Part shown: one piece after another, positions 33,214 through 40,930 of the stretch | How positions within the stretch are numbered: position 1 is the first letter of the stretch | Layout of the letters: the number at the start of each line of letters is the position of its first letter | The notes under the pieces: generated by a model | Told to the model about the DNA's origin: nothing | Database searches by the model: none | What the model saw: the letters and a program-made list of their open reading frames with translations, nothing else | Source: Motiliproteus sp036961355 | Lineage (GTDB): Bacteria; Pseudomonadota; Gammaproteobacteria; Pseudomonadales; Balneatricaceae | Reading direction: 5' to 3' | Length of the DNA stretch: 64,000 nucleotides | Assembly: GCA_036961355.1 (NCBI GenBank) | Contig: JBALVL010000010.1 | Location: 60,280 to 124,279 of the forward strand | Position numbers and translations under genes: made by a program

Positions 33214-34113
33214 TTAGTGTGCTGCGCAGGGGTTCTTAGCAGCGCATGGATTCTTGGCAGCACATGGGTTCTTAGCAGCACATGGGTTCTTAGCAGCGCA
33301 TGGATTCTTGGCGGCACAAGGGTTCTTAGCAGCGCATGGGTTGTTAGCGGCACAAGGATTCTTGGCGGCACAAGGGTTGTTAGCGGCGCATGGGTTTGCG
33401 GCCATGGATGTGAATTGAGCTTGTGCGATTTTGCTGTACTCGGTTAGCGCGGCCAGCTCTTTTGAATCCCAGGCTAATGGTTGAGCGCCTAACGGTACTA
33501 TCATGCACAGTTGCACCATCTCTTCGAGTTGGATGTTATCTAGACCAGCGCGAGTGACTGCCATATCGACACGGTGAGGATAGGAGTGCTTGAAGCTGCT
33601 CTGGAATGCCTGGCCGTTATTGTGACAGGTTGAGCAGGCGAGACCATTACTGCTGAGGCTAGTGTCGTTCCAAAGTTTTTTACCGTAGGCGGCAAGCTCC
33701 GCACCGCTTCCCGAATACATCTTGCTACCAACGGGGCGAACGATTGTCCTATGGTCGATATCTGCTCCTGCGCATGGGTTTTTAGCAGCACACGGGTTTT
33801 TGGCTGCGCAGGGGTTGGCAGCACACGGGTTTTTGGCTGCACATGGGTTTTTAGCAGCACAGGGGTTGGCTGCGCACGGGTTTGCCGCACAAGGATTTTT
33901 AGCAGCGCAGGGGTTTTTTGCTGCACACGGGTTTTTAGCCGCGCACGGATTGGCAGCACACGGGTTGTTAGCCGCTAATTGCATGGCCTGCCAGTTTATT
34001 TTGCTCAGATCCAGAGTGGTGTCGGCGACCGCTGGGCTTTGCCAGACCAGCAGACCCGGAAGTAATGTAATACATAGTCCAAGTTTTTGTATTACAGGCT
34101 TTAAGTGCGTCAT
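33214..34113 (-). CDS. Monoheme cytochrome c flanked by two NPCAAK cysteine-repeat arrays
   Basis: An exported protein of 299 residues. A signal peptide (ending PAVA-D, about residue 30) is followed by an array of 12 PC-A-A/G units (about 50-115), a monoheme domain of about 120 residues, and a second array of 10 units (about 240-298) that runs to the C-terminal His. The heme site is CSTCH at 160-164, and the segment VQLCMIVPLGAQPLAW (Met204 as likely axial ligand) with ELAALTEY resembles monoheme domains of the SoxA/class I type. Array units are NPCAAK or NPCAAN, so cysteines are 5, 6 or, with NN linkers, 6 residues apart. The mature protein has 25 cysteines in about 269 residues. The ATG at 34113 is preferred to one at 34119, because AAGGA lies 7 bp before it. 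The function of the arrays is unknown; thiolate metal binding is my inference. Confidence 0.88.
   Translation of the reverse strand: MTHLKPVIQKLGLCITLLPGLLVWQSPAVADTTLDLSKINWQAMQLAANNPCAANPCAAKNPCAAKNPCAAKNPCAANPCAANPCAAKNPCAAKNPCAANPCAAKNPCAAKNPCAGADIDHRTIVRPVGSKMYSGSGAELAAYGKKLWNDTSLSSNGLACSTCHNNGQAFQSSFKHSYPHRVDMAVTRAGLDNIQLEEMVQLCMIVPLGAQPLAWDSKELAALTEYSKIAQAQFTSMAANPCAANNPCAAKNPCAANNPCAAKNPCAAKNPCAAKNPCAAKNPCAAKNPCAAKNPCAAH
33220..33396 (-). repeat. C-terminal NPCAAK-encoding repeat array, 10 units
   Basis: Ten in-frame copies of a 15-18 bp unit encoding NPCAAK or NPCAANN. Copies differ at third positions (CCA/CCC/CCT for Pro, TGT/TGC for Cys, GCT/GCC/GCA for Ala) while the peptide hardly changes. 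Confidence 0.9.
33769..33966 (-). repeat. N-terminal NPCAAK-encoding repeat array, 12 units
   Basis: Twelve in-frame copies of a 15 or 18 bp unit encoding NPCAA(K). Short (NPCAA) and long (NPCAAK) units are mixed, whereas the C-terminal array is nearly all long, so the two arrays have separate recent histories. The last unit ends in NPCAG. Confidence 0.9.
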
Positions 34114-34201
34114 AGTCATGTCCTTTTATTATTGTGATATATCAATATCGGTGATGTGTCCAAGACGCGGTAGATTGGCAACTGTTACAGCATGATAAAA
34201 A

Positions 34202-34825
34202 TTATTTTTCCAGGCTGGCGATTAGTGCCATCGCTTGTGGGCTATCCCAGTCGGCGGAGCCGATTAGTTGGCCGGCGATATAGCCGTTGCTGTCGATCAG
34301 GATTGTGGTCGGCAGCAGGGTTTGTCCGAGGGCGAAACCCAGGCGGCCATTTAGATCACGATGGCTTGGTAGCTGGGCTGCTTGGTATCGGCTTAGTACC
34401 TCAAATATCTGCTGATGATTGTTTAGGTCCTGGTTCAGCGTTAGCACCTGGGCGTTGCTGCCCGCTCGCTGTAGCTGATGTTGCAAGCGTTGTAACGATG
34501 GCAGCTCGGACAGGCAGGTTGGGCACCAGCTTGCCCAGAAATTGACGATCAGCACTTGTCCTTTGTAGTCCGATAACTGCAGCGGTTTCTGCTCAGCGAA
34601 GAATGTTACGGCGGGTGGTTCAAAGCGATTACGGGGTGTTTGATAAGGCTGTACGTGTCCGCTGAAGTTATGACTTGCAGAGGTTTCGGTTTGTGTTAAG
34701 TCCGTATTTGACCGCGTATTGAGCTGTGAATCGGCGCGCAGTGCTGAGCTGAGGCTTAATAGCCAAACAAACGTCAGCAGTGGGGCCGCAGTCAGAATGA
34801 TATGGCGATAAGGTGAAGGGGGCAT
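34202..34825 (-). CDS. TlpA/ResA-like exported thioredoxin
   Basis: A 207-residue protein with an N-terminal signal or anchor helix (about 8-29), a low-complexity linker, and a thioredoxin fold of the TlpA/ResA type. The active site is WCPTC (Cys101, Cys104) in NFWASWCPTCLSELPSL, and the cis-proline region appears as LLPTTILID. Proteins of this group reduce disulfides outside the cytoplasm, for example on apocytochromes before heme attachment. It is first in the leftward cluster, 88 bp ahead of the Cys-repeat cytochrome, so its substrate may be that protein's many cysteines (inference). Confidence 0.88.
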   Translation of the reverse strand: MPPSPYRHIILTAAPLLTFVWLLSLSSALRADSQLNTRSNTDLTQTETSASHNFSGHVQPYQTPRNRFEPPAVTFFAEQKPLQLSDYKGQVLIVNFWASWCPTCLSELPSLQRLQHQLQRAGSNAQVLTLNQDLNNHQQIFEVLSRYQAAQLPSHRDLNGRLGFALGQTLLPTTILIDSNGYIAGQLIGSADWDSPQAMALIASLEK

Positions 34826-34910
34826 AAGGGGCTCCGAAGTATCCGTAACAATACAGACGGTACCTATGCTCAGTTGTTACAGCCGGTAGATGAACGTTGC
34901 GGGACGATAA

Positions 34911-34937
34911 CGAAAAACGGCCCCATCAGGGGCCGTT
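34911..34937 (-). terminator. argS terminator
   Basis: AACGGCCCC and GGGGCCGTT (34916-34924 and 34929-34937) form a perfect 9-bp stem with a four-base loop. Read leftward it is followed by TTTTT (34911-34917), so it ends argS transcription and separates it from the tlpA-like gene. Confidence 0.85.
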
Positions 34938-34995
34938 CAAGTATTGGCTGTCTATCGTCAGTACGTTGCAGCTAGCTGATTGCAGGTACTAGCGC

Positions 34996-36732
34996 TTACA
35001 TCCGCTCCATCACTTCAATACCCAAGAGTTCGAGGCCGTGTCTGAGTGTATTGGCAGTGACATCGCACAGTTGCAGGCGGCTGTTGCGAACGTCGGGCTC
35101 GATATCGCTACGTAGGATGGGGCAGGCCTCGTAGAAGCTCATGTAGAGGCTTGATAGCTCATACAGGTAGTTACAAAGCTGGTGCGGGTAGGCTTCGCGT
35201 GCCACCTGGTTAACGGTCTCACCAAATTGCAGTAGTTTCAGCGCCAAGGCCTTCTCTTGCGGTTGGTTGATCGCAATCGAGCCAGTTAGGCTGTTTCTGT
35301 CGACGGCGGCCTTGCGGAAGATGCTCTGAATCCGGGTGTAGGCATATTGCAGATAGGGCGCGGTGTTGCCTTCAAAGCTGAGCATGCTATCCCAGCTGAA
35401 GATGTAGTCGTTGGTGCGTGTCTTGGCCAGATCGGCATATTTAACCGCGCCGATGCCGATCTTGCGCGCGGCATCGGCCTGCTCGGCTTCGCTAAGCTCC
35501 GAGTTTTTGTCTTTTAACAGCTGGGCTGCACGGACAACCGACTCGTCCAGCAGTGCGCTGAGCTTAACGGTGGTGCCGCTGCGGGTTTTGAACGGCTTGC
35601 CGTCTTCGCCCATCATGGTGCCAAAGGCGTGGTGTTCGAGCGAGCAGTGCTCGGTAGCGAACCCGGCTTTTTGACCGACTTCGAACACCTGCTTCATATG
35701 CAGCGACTGGCGGGCATCGATAAAGTAGAGAATACGGTCAGCGTTGAGCTGGTGGCAGCGGTAGTCGACGGCGGCAAGGTCGGTGGTGGCGTACAGGTAG
35801 CCACCATCGGATTTTTGTACCAGCATCGCCAGAGGGTTGCCCTCTTTGTCTTTCATATCGTCCATGAAGACGACTTGGGCGCCTTTATTCTCTTCGGCTA
35901 GCTCTTTTTGTTGTAGCGTCTGGATAATGCCGGGCAGGGCTTCGTTGTAGGCGCTCTCGGCGTGGATGTGGTTTTGGCCGAGGGTGACGTTGAGTTTGCG
36001 GTAGATCTCTTCGCTGTGGCTGACCGAGATGTCGATAAACTGTTTCCATTTGTGTAATGCATCGGCATCGCCAGCTTGCAACTTGACCACATTTTCTCGA
36101 GCGCGAGTGGCAAAGGTCGGGTCCTCATCGAACCGCACTTTGGATTCTCGATAGAAGGTTTCGAGGTCAGATAGAGCGACCACGCCGTCGCCCAATTCGA
36201 CTTGGTCTTGCAGGTGGGTGATCAGCATGCCGAACTGAGTACCCCAGTCGCCGACATGGTTCTGCCGGATGACGTTGTGTCCCTGTGCTTCGAGGATGCG
36301 TGCCAGAGCGTCGCCGATGATGGTCGAGCGTAGGTGGCCGACGTGCATCTCCTTGGCCAGGTTGGGAGCGGAGTAGTCGATCACCATGGTTTGTGGCTGG
36401 TCGGTTTGTCCGATGCCTTGGCTGGCATCTTGCCGCAGCTCGATCAGTTGCTGCGACAACCACGTCTGAGATAGCTTGATGTTGATGAAGCCGGGACCTG
36501 CGATCTCGGTGTTCTCCGCAATGCCTTCGAGGTCGAGCTGCTCAAGAATGGTGGCAGCAAGATCGCGAGGATTAGTTTTCATTCGTTTAGCTGCTGCCAT
36601 CGCACCGTTGGCCTGGTAGTCACCCAGTTGCGGGTTTTTTCCCAGCATGATCATAGGCAGGCAGTCGGCAGGGATGTTGGCGGCGGTCATCGCATCACGA
36701 ACGCGGCTGCTGAGAAGGTCACGGATGTTCAT
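34996..36732 (-). CDS. argS: Arginyl-tRNA synthetase
   Basis: Charges tRNA-Arg. The 578-residue class I enzyme shows the N-terminal Add-1 domain (MNIRDLLSSRVRDAM), the HIGH-like site as HVGHLRST, and the C-terminal DALR anticodon-binding domain with NLYELSSLY. The ATG at 36732 is chosen because the sequence aligns with the family from there; upstream in-frame ATGs at 36747 and 36810 add unrelated residues, and no start has a strong ribosome site. Single-gene unit ended by the hairpin at 34911. Confidence 0.95.
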   Translation of the reverse strand: MNIRDLLSSRVRDAMTAANIPADCLPMIMLGKNPQLGDYQANGAMAAAKRMKTNPRDLAATILEQLDLEGIAENTEIAGPGFINIKLSQTWLSQQLIELRQDASQGIGQTDQPQTMVIDYSAPNLAKEMHVGHLRSTIIGDALARILEAQGHNVIRQNHVGDWGTQFGMLITHLQDQVELGDGVVALSDLETFYRESKVRFDEDPTFATRARENVVKLQAGDADALHKWKQFIDISVSHSEEIYRKLNVTLGQNHIHAESAYNEALPGIIQTLQQKELAEENKGAQVVFMDDMKDKEGNPLAMLVQKSDGGYLYATTDLAAVDYRCHQLNADRILYFIDARQSLHMKQVFEVGQKAGFATEHCSLEHHAFGTMMGEDGKPFKTRSGTTVKLSALLDESVVRAAQLLKDKNSELSEAEQADAARKIGIGAVKYADLAKTRTNDYIFSWDSMLSFEGNTAPYLQYAYTRIQSIFRKAAVDRNSLTGSIAINQPQEKALALKLLQFGETVNQVAREAYPHQLCNYLYELSSLYMSFYEACPILRSDIEPDVRNSRLQLCDVTANTLRHGLELLGIEVMERM

Positions 36733-36974
36733 GGAATAGCTACCCATTGGGTCATCAACGTTGCTGCGGCGCAAGTCGAGCGGACAAGGTTGATCGAATA
36801 AAATGCACAAGTGTTAACCCAATGCCCGGCGCGCAGGTGATCGCGCAGTCGAGTACCCGAGTTAAAGCTACATCGAGTTAAAAATACAGGGCTGAAAAAA
36901 GCCCGCTAGGATAGCTGAAATAGCACAAAACAGCCAGATCTAGTGACTTGGATGCGAGAGGGAGGAGCTGCTGT

Positions 36975-39035
36975 CTAGTCGCTAAAGAAGTCGTAATCCA
37001 TCCGTTCACGCGGCGCTTGCAGGTAGTAGCCCTGAATGTAATGGACGCCGGTCAAGAACAGCTTGCTCATCACGTTAGTGCCTTCAACTAATGGCGCGAC
37101 GATCCGTTTCTCGCTGATGCGAAGCGGCTCAATTAGTTTGTCAAACGCTTCGTGCTTCTCCGGATCGGCGAGTTCCTGGACGAAGGAGCCGTCAAGCTTG
37201 ATATATTGTGCGGGCACATGGCGCAGCACATTTTCAGAATCGATCGAGCTACCGAAATGTTTGATACAGGCGCTGGCGTGTAATTGAGCCAGGCCCTGAG
37301 TGAAGATGTTGGCAAACTTCAGGTAGCTGGAGGCATCGGATTCGCTGAACTGGAATATCAGGCTGTCCCCTGGAACTTGTTTCTCGGCAAGTTGTTCTTT
37401 GATCCAGTGCAATAAGCGGGGGTCTTCCAGCGAGCGGCCGTTAAGATTGATAAAGAGTCGGTTCTTGCGTCCTTTCTTATGCTCAGCGGCCAGTTGACTA
37501 ATGCTTTCAGCGATCACCCAGCGATCGAGCTCGGTGCTGACCTCGGAATGATCTAGCATGGTTAGGAACATGTTAGGGGAGATTTCCTGCTGGTCCTTAT
37601 CAATCAATCGCAGCAGCACTTCGTAAATGCTGTCGTGCTCGCCGCGCAGGCTGACGAGCGGTTGGAATAACAGCTTGAAGCTGCCCTCTTCGATGGCGCG
37701 GCGTAGCTTGTGGATCGACAGTCCTTCGTCATCCTCTGTCTCCTCAGCAATAAAGAGTTTGACGCCATTGCCCTTGGTCTTGCTGGTATGGATCTCTTGT
37801 GAGGTGGTTTGGCCTAATCGAAGAACCTCTTGCGCGCTGGAAGAATCAGCCGTAATGGCAGTTACCCCGATGCTGCAGGTCGTTTGGATCTGGGCACCGG
37901 CGGCTTCGGAAAGATTGCCTTCAACGGTCTTGCGGATCTGCTCGGCCAGTGCAACAGCTTTATCGGAATCGGGGTCGCCAAACACCACCACGAACGCGTC
38001 GAGATTATAGCGGCAGAGTACGTGAGCCCGGTTAACCAATTTGCTGAGTGCGGTGGCGGTATCGCGGACGATAGTATCGGCGCCATTAACACCTAACTCT
38101 GCCTTGATGGCGTCGTAGTTATCCAGGGTAATGAATAGTAGGTTGGATTCGTGCTCCGCCCGAACAGCCGATTGCACTGCTTGGTCGAGGCGCTTGGCTA
38201 GATAAAATTGGTTCTTCAGACCGGTGACAAGGTCCTGTTCGGCCATGCTTTCAACCAATGCGTCTTCGCGAGGCGTCTTAACGATCATCTGGGTACACAG
38301 AGCTCGTTCGAAACGAGCCTGACTGAACTCGAGGATGGCACAGAATTCACTGCCGTCTGAGCGGTCGATTATCAGCTCAATCTCCTGATCGATGCTGTTG
38401 TCTTCGCTGTAAGCAGCGAGGAAGGTTTGCAGGCTTTTCTTCTCTTGCTGGTTGATCTGCTCTTCGAGGTTGCAACCGAGTATCTCTTTGTTCTGGTTGG
38501 TGCCTAGCAGATCGAGCAGAGTGGGGTTGAGGTAGATGAATTCATTGTTGCGGTTGAGAAAGGCGATCGCTTCATTGGATGAATGCAGTAGCTCACGGCA
38601 GCGTTTCTCGGTTTCGATCAGGTGGAACTCGGCGATGCGACGGCGGCGGCGATTTTCAAGGTAATAAAGCTCTCGACGAATCACCAGTACCATCATTTCG
38701 ACCTGATCGATCGGAATAACCGCGCAGGCTTTGAGTTTTAGACCCGCAAGGCGATGAGCCGGATCGGTGTCCGGGGCGATCACCAGTACCGGAATGTCCT
38801 TGTTACACGTCTTGAGCATCTGGCTAAGCTGTCGCAAGGTCAAAGACGAGGTCTGGTTATAGATGATCAGGTCAAGATGACTGTCTTGCAGCGCTTTTTT
38901 GATGCCGGCTTCGTCGTTGGCTGATTCGGCCCGAGGAGCGAGCCGGGTGCTGCGCAGTCGGGTCATGATAGGCTCGGAGACTTCGGGAGTGACGTCGATG
39001 AAAAGCAGGCTGAGGTTTTGACGCAAATTCTGCAT
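36975..39035 (-). CDS. fimX: FimX-like degenerate GGDEF/EAL cyclic-di-GMP receptor
   Basis: A 686-residue cytoplasmic protein with the FimX layout: a receiver-like domain lacking the phospho-acceptor pattern (about 8-125), a PAS domain (about 145-265), a GGDEF-type domain (about 270-430) and an EAL-type domain (about 445-680). The GGDEF signature has become YNLDAF (about residue 343) and the EAL signature EVL (YEVLLRL, about 470), so neither synthesis nor hydrolysis of cyclic-di-GMP is expected. In Pseudomonas, FimX binds cyclic-di-GMP through its EAL domain and controls type IV pilus assembly. It stands alone here, between argS and tRNA genes, with no pil genes in view. Confidence 0.83.
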   Translation of the reverse strand: MQNLRQNLSLLFIDVTPEVSEPIMTRLRSTRLAPRAESANDEAGIKKALQDSHLDLIIYNQTSSLTLRQLSQMLKTCNKDIPVLVIAPDTDPAHRLAGLKLKACAVIPIDQVEMMVLVIRRELYYLENRRRRRIAEFHLIETEKRCRELLHSSNEAIAFLNRNNEFIYLNPTLLDLLGTNQNKEILGCNLEEQINQQEKKSLQTFLAAYSEDNSIDQEIELIIDRSDGSEFCAILEFSQARFERALCTQMIVKTPREDALVESMAEQDLVTGLKNQFYLAKRLDQAVQSAVRAEHESNLLFITLDNYDAIKAELGVNGADTIVRDTATALSKLVNRAHVLCRYNLDAFVVVFGDPDSDKAVALAEQIRKTVEGNLSEAAGAQIQTTCSIGVTAITADSSSAQEVLRLGQTTSQEIHTSKTKGNGVKLFIAEETEDDEGLSIHKLRRAIEEGSFKLLFQPLVSLRGEHDSIYEVLLRLIDKDQQEISPNMFLTMLDHSEVSTELDRWVIAESISQLAAEHKKGRKNRLFINLNGRSLEDPRLLHWIKEQLAEKQVPGDSLIFQFSESDASSYLKFANIFTQGLAQLHASACIKHFGSSIDSENVLRHVPAQYIKLDGSFVQELADPEKHEAFDKLIEPLRISEKRIVAPLVEGTNVMSKLFLTGVHYIQGYYLQAPRERMDYDFFSD

Positions 39036-39374
39036 GGATGACTTACCGAATCCTTAGTGGGCCGTGGACAGATTTAGACGCTAGATTACACCTTTGAAAC
39101 TCAAGAATCATCGCCGATAGTGACAAAGTTGAAGGTTCGGGGTGTTACCGCCACGCCTTAACGATGAGTTTGGTCCGAGCCGTAGTGATGCTACCCGAAA
39201 ATAAGGGATCAAACAGATGGGTTTTGAAACGGGTCTGACAAGCGGGCTGGGGTGGCAGAATTGTCTGTTGCCGTTAGGTGCTAACGCGATCTCGCTTAGC
39301 TAGGTTTAAACCTGTGCTGGTTTGATCTGATCTAATTTTTTGTGATAGAGAGGAGGATGGTGCTAATCAAAAGA
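39036..39374. other. Spacer between fimX and tRNA-Gln, no gene seen
   Basis: About 340 bp without a plausible coding frame, RNA fold or repeat. The right side of the leftward fimX promoter must lie here, but no clear -35/-10 pair stands out. The 3' flank of the leftward tRNA-Gln/tRNA-Met transcript also falls here, and no strong terminator is visible. Confidence 0.5.
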
Positions 39375-39449
39375 TGGCTGGGGTGGCAGGATTCGAACCT
39401 GCGCGTGACGGGATCAAAACCCGCTGCCTTACCGCTTGGCTACACCCCA
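39375..39449 (-). tRNA. tRNA-Gln (anticodon TTG), copy 1
   Basis: A 75-base tRNA with TGGGGTG/CACCCCA-type acceptor pairing, anticodon TTG in TTTTGAT, GTTCGAATC T-loop, and an encoded CCA end. It is identical to the copy at 43338-43412. Confidence 0.95.
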
Positions 39450-39498
39450 ACAGTGAAGAGCGAGAGATCTGCTCTTACTTTGGTGATCATTCGGAGAA

Positions 39499-39575
39499 TG
39501 GTGGCTATGACTAGATTCGAACTAGTGACCCCATCATTATGAGTGATGTGCTCTAACCAACTGAGCTACATAGCC
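39499..39575 (-). tRNA. tRNA-Met (anticodon CAT)
   Basis: A 77-base tRNA with GGCTATG/CATAGCC acceptor stem, anticodon CAT in CTCATAA, GTTCGAATC T-loop, and an encoded CCA end. The first base pair is Watson-Crick, so it is the elongator type, not the initiator. Transcribed leftward ahead of tRNA-Gln. Confidence 0.95.
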
Positions 39576-39591
39576 GCCGAATGAGGCGCGA

Positions 39592-39620
39592 ATTATTCCT
39601 TGTTGGGAGGGGGTTGTCAA
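39592..39620 (-). promoter_or_regulatory. Promoter of the tRNA-Met/tRNA-Gln unit
   Basis: On the minus strand a consensus TTGACA (39620-39615) is followed after 17 bp by AATAAT (39597-39592) and a GC-rich discriminator, about 16 bp ahead of tRNA-Met. Confidence 0.78.
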
Positions 39621-39659
39621 CACCCGTCCCAGCAACTTTTTATAAAAAAATTCAGCGCT

Positions 39660-40751
39660 TTAAACGTTGAAGCGGAAGTGGATGACATCGCCATCCTGAA
39701 CCCGGTATTCCTTGCCCTCAAGACGCCATTTGCCGGCCTCTTTTGCACCCTGTTCGCCGTTGAATTCGATGAAGTCATCGTAAGCGGTGACTTCGGCGCG
39801 GATGAAACCTTTCTCGAAGTCTGTGTGAATCACGGCGGCTGCCTGAGGGGCGGTGGCATTTTGGCGCGCGGTCCAGGCGCGAACCTCTTTGACGCCTGCG
39901 GTGAAGTACGTTTGCAGGCCTAGAAGGTGGTATCCGGCCCGGATTACGCGATCCAGGCCTGGCTCTTCCATGCCTAAATCGGCCAGGAACTCATCGCGCT
40001 CTTCGTCATCAAGTTCGGCGATCTCTGCCTCCAGCTTATTGCAGACGGCAACGACTTCGGCGCCTTCTGCGTTGGCCAGCTCGACCACTTTGTCGAGGTG
40101 CGGGTTGTTGTCGAAGCCGTCTTCGTCAACATTGGCGATGTAGAGTGTCGGCTTGGCGGTCAGCAGGTTGAGTTGTTTAATCCATACACGCTCGTCATCG
40201 GTCAGCTTGGCGGAACGAATCAGCTCGCCACGCTCAAGATAGGGCAGTAGCTTCTCCAAAATGGCCTTGGCTTTGAGCGCATCTTTGTCGCCGCTTTTGG
40301 AGTTGCGGTTGGCTTTGTAGAGTTGCTTTTCGACCGCGTCCATATCAGCCAGTGCCAGCTCGGTATTGATGATGTCGATGTCGGCCAGCGGGTCGATCTG
40401 GTTGGCTACATGGATCACGTTCTCATCTTCGAAGCAGCGAACAACGTGAGCAATGGCGTCGGTCTCGCGGATGTTGGCCAGGAATTTGTTGCCCAGTCCT
40501 TCCCCTTTAGACGCCCCGGCGACTAGTCCGGCAATATCGACAAACTCCATGGTTGTCGGCAGAACTTTCTGCGGCTTGACGATGGCAGCCAGTTTATCAA
40601 GGCGTAGATCGGGCATCGGTACGATGCCGGTATTGGGTTCTATCGTGCAGAACGGGAAGTTCTCAGCATCAATACCCGCCTTGGTGAGTGCGTTAAAAAG
40701 GGTAGATTTACCGACGTTGGGGAGGCCAACGATGCCGCAGTTAAAACCCAT
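39660..40751 (-). CDS. ychF: Redox-regulated P-loop NTPase YchF (EngD)
   Basis: Obg-family ribosome-associated ATPase of 363 residues. The start MGFNCGIVGLPNVGKSTL holds the P-loop; the family's NKLE motif replaces NKxD and appears as CNKLEAE, and the C-terminal TGS domain ends VQDGDVIHFRFNV. It is the last gene of the leftward prs-rplY-pth-ychF series, separated from pth by a 179-bp spacer that holds a tandem repeat. Confidence 0.95.
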   Translation of the reverse strand: MGFNCGIVGLPNVGKSTLFNALTKAGIDAENFPFCTIEPNTGIVPMPDLRLDKLAAIVKPQKVLPTTMEFVDIAGLVAGASKGEGLGNKFLANIRETDAIAHVVRCFEDENVIHVANQIDPLADIDIINTELALADMDAVEKQLYKANRNSKSGDKDALKAKAILEKLLPYLERGELIRSAKLTDDERVWIKQLNLLTAKPTLYIANVDEDGFDNNPHLDKVVELANAEGAEVVAVCNKLEAEIAELDDEERDEFLADLGMEEPGLDRVIRAGYHLLGLQTYFTAGVKEVRAWTARQNATAPQAAAVIHTDFEKGFIRAEVTAYDDFIEFNGEQGAKEAGKWRLEGKEYRVQDGDVIHFRFNV

Positions 40752-40826
40752 AATCTGATCCTGTTGTTATACCGGGTTGGGGGCTGCCGGGTGTTGGAAA
40801 AGTTGCGCCACCGGCGGTGTCCAAAT

Positions 40827-40912
40827 GTTGTGATAAATAGTGCTGTGATCATAACTGTTGTGGTGAGGCAGTTGTGATTAAAGCTGTTGTGATTAAACTA
40901 TTGTGATTAATC
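40827..40912. repeat. Degenerate 14-15 bp tandem array between pth and ychF
   Basis: Units built on GTTGTGATTAAA occur at 40871-40885 and 40886-40900 with exact cores, then TTGTGATTAA at 40901; older, degraded units (TGTTGTGATAAATAG, GCTGTGATCATAACT, GTTGTGGTGAGGCA) precede them from 40827. About six units fill the spacer, in the leftward transcript upstream of ychF. No function is apparent. Confidence 0.75.
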
Positions 40913-40930
40913 CAAGCCTATCGGTGCGGG

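Noticed and set aside
33220..33966. Regular repeats considered as a CRISPR array or minisatellite
   Set aside because: Units are contiguous with no spacers, stay in frame, and vary synonymously, so they are coding repeats.
34133..34147. TTGATATATCACAA upstream of the Cys-repeat cytochrome as an FNR/Anr site
   Set aside because: Only 8 of 10 consensus positions match, and the second half-site is wrong at two of the key bases.
33722..34195. Plus-strand open frame through the Cys-repeat gene (Ala-His-Gly-Phe-Leu-rich)
   Set aside because: A by-product of repeat composition; the minus-strand frame has the signal peptide, heme motif and ribosome site.
40827..40912. Tandem TTAATCACAA units as DnaA boxes or CRP sites
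   Set aside because: At least two mismatches to the DnaA box in each unit, no dyad for CRP, and no origin context.
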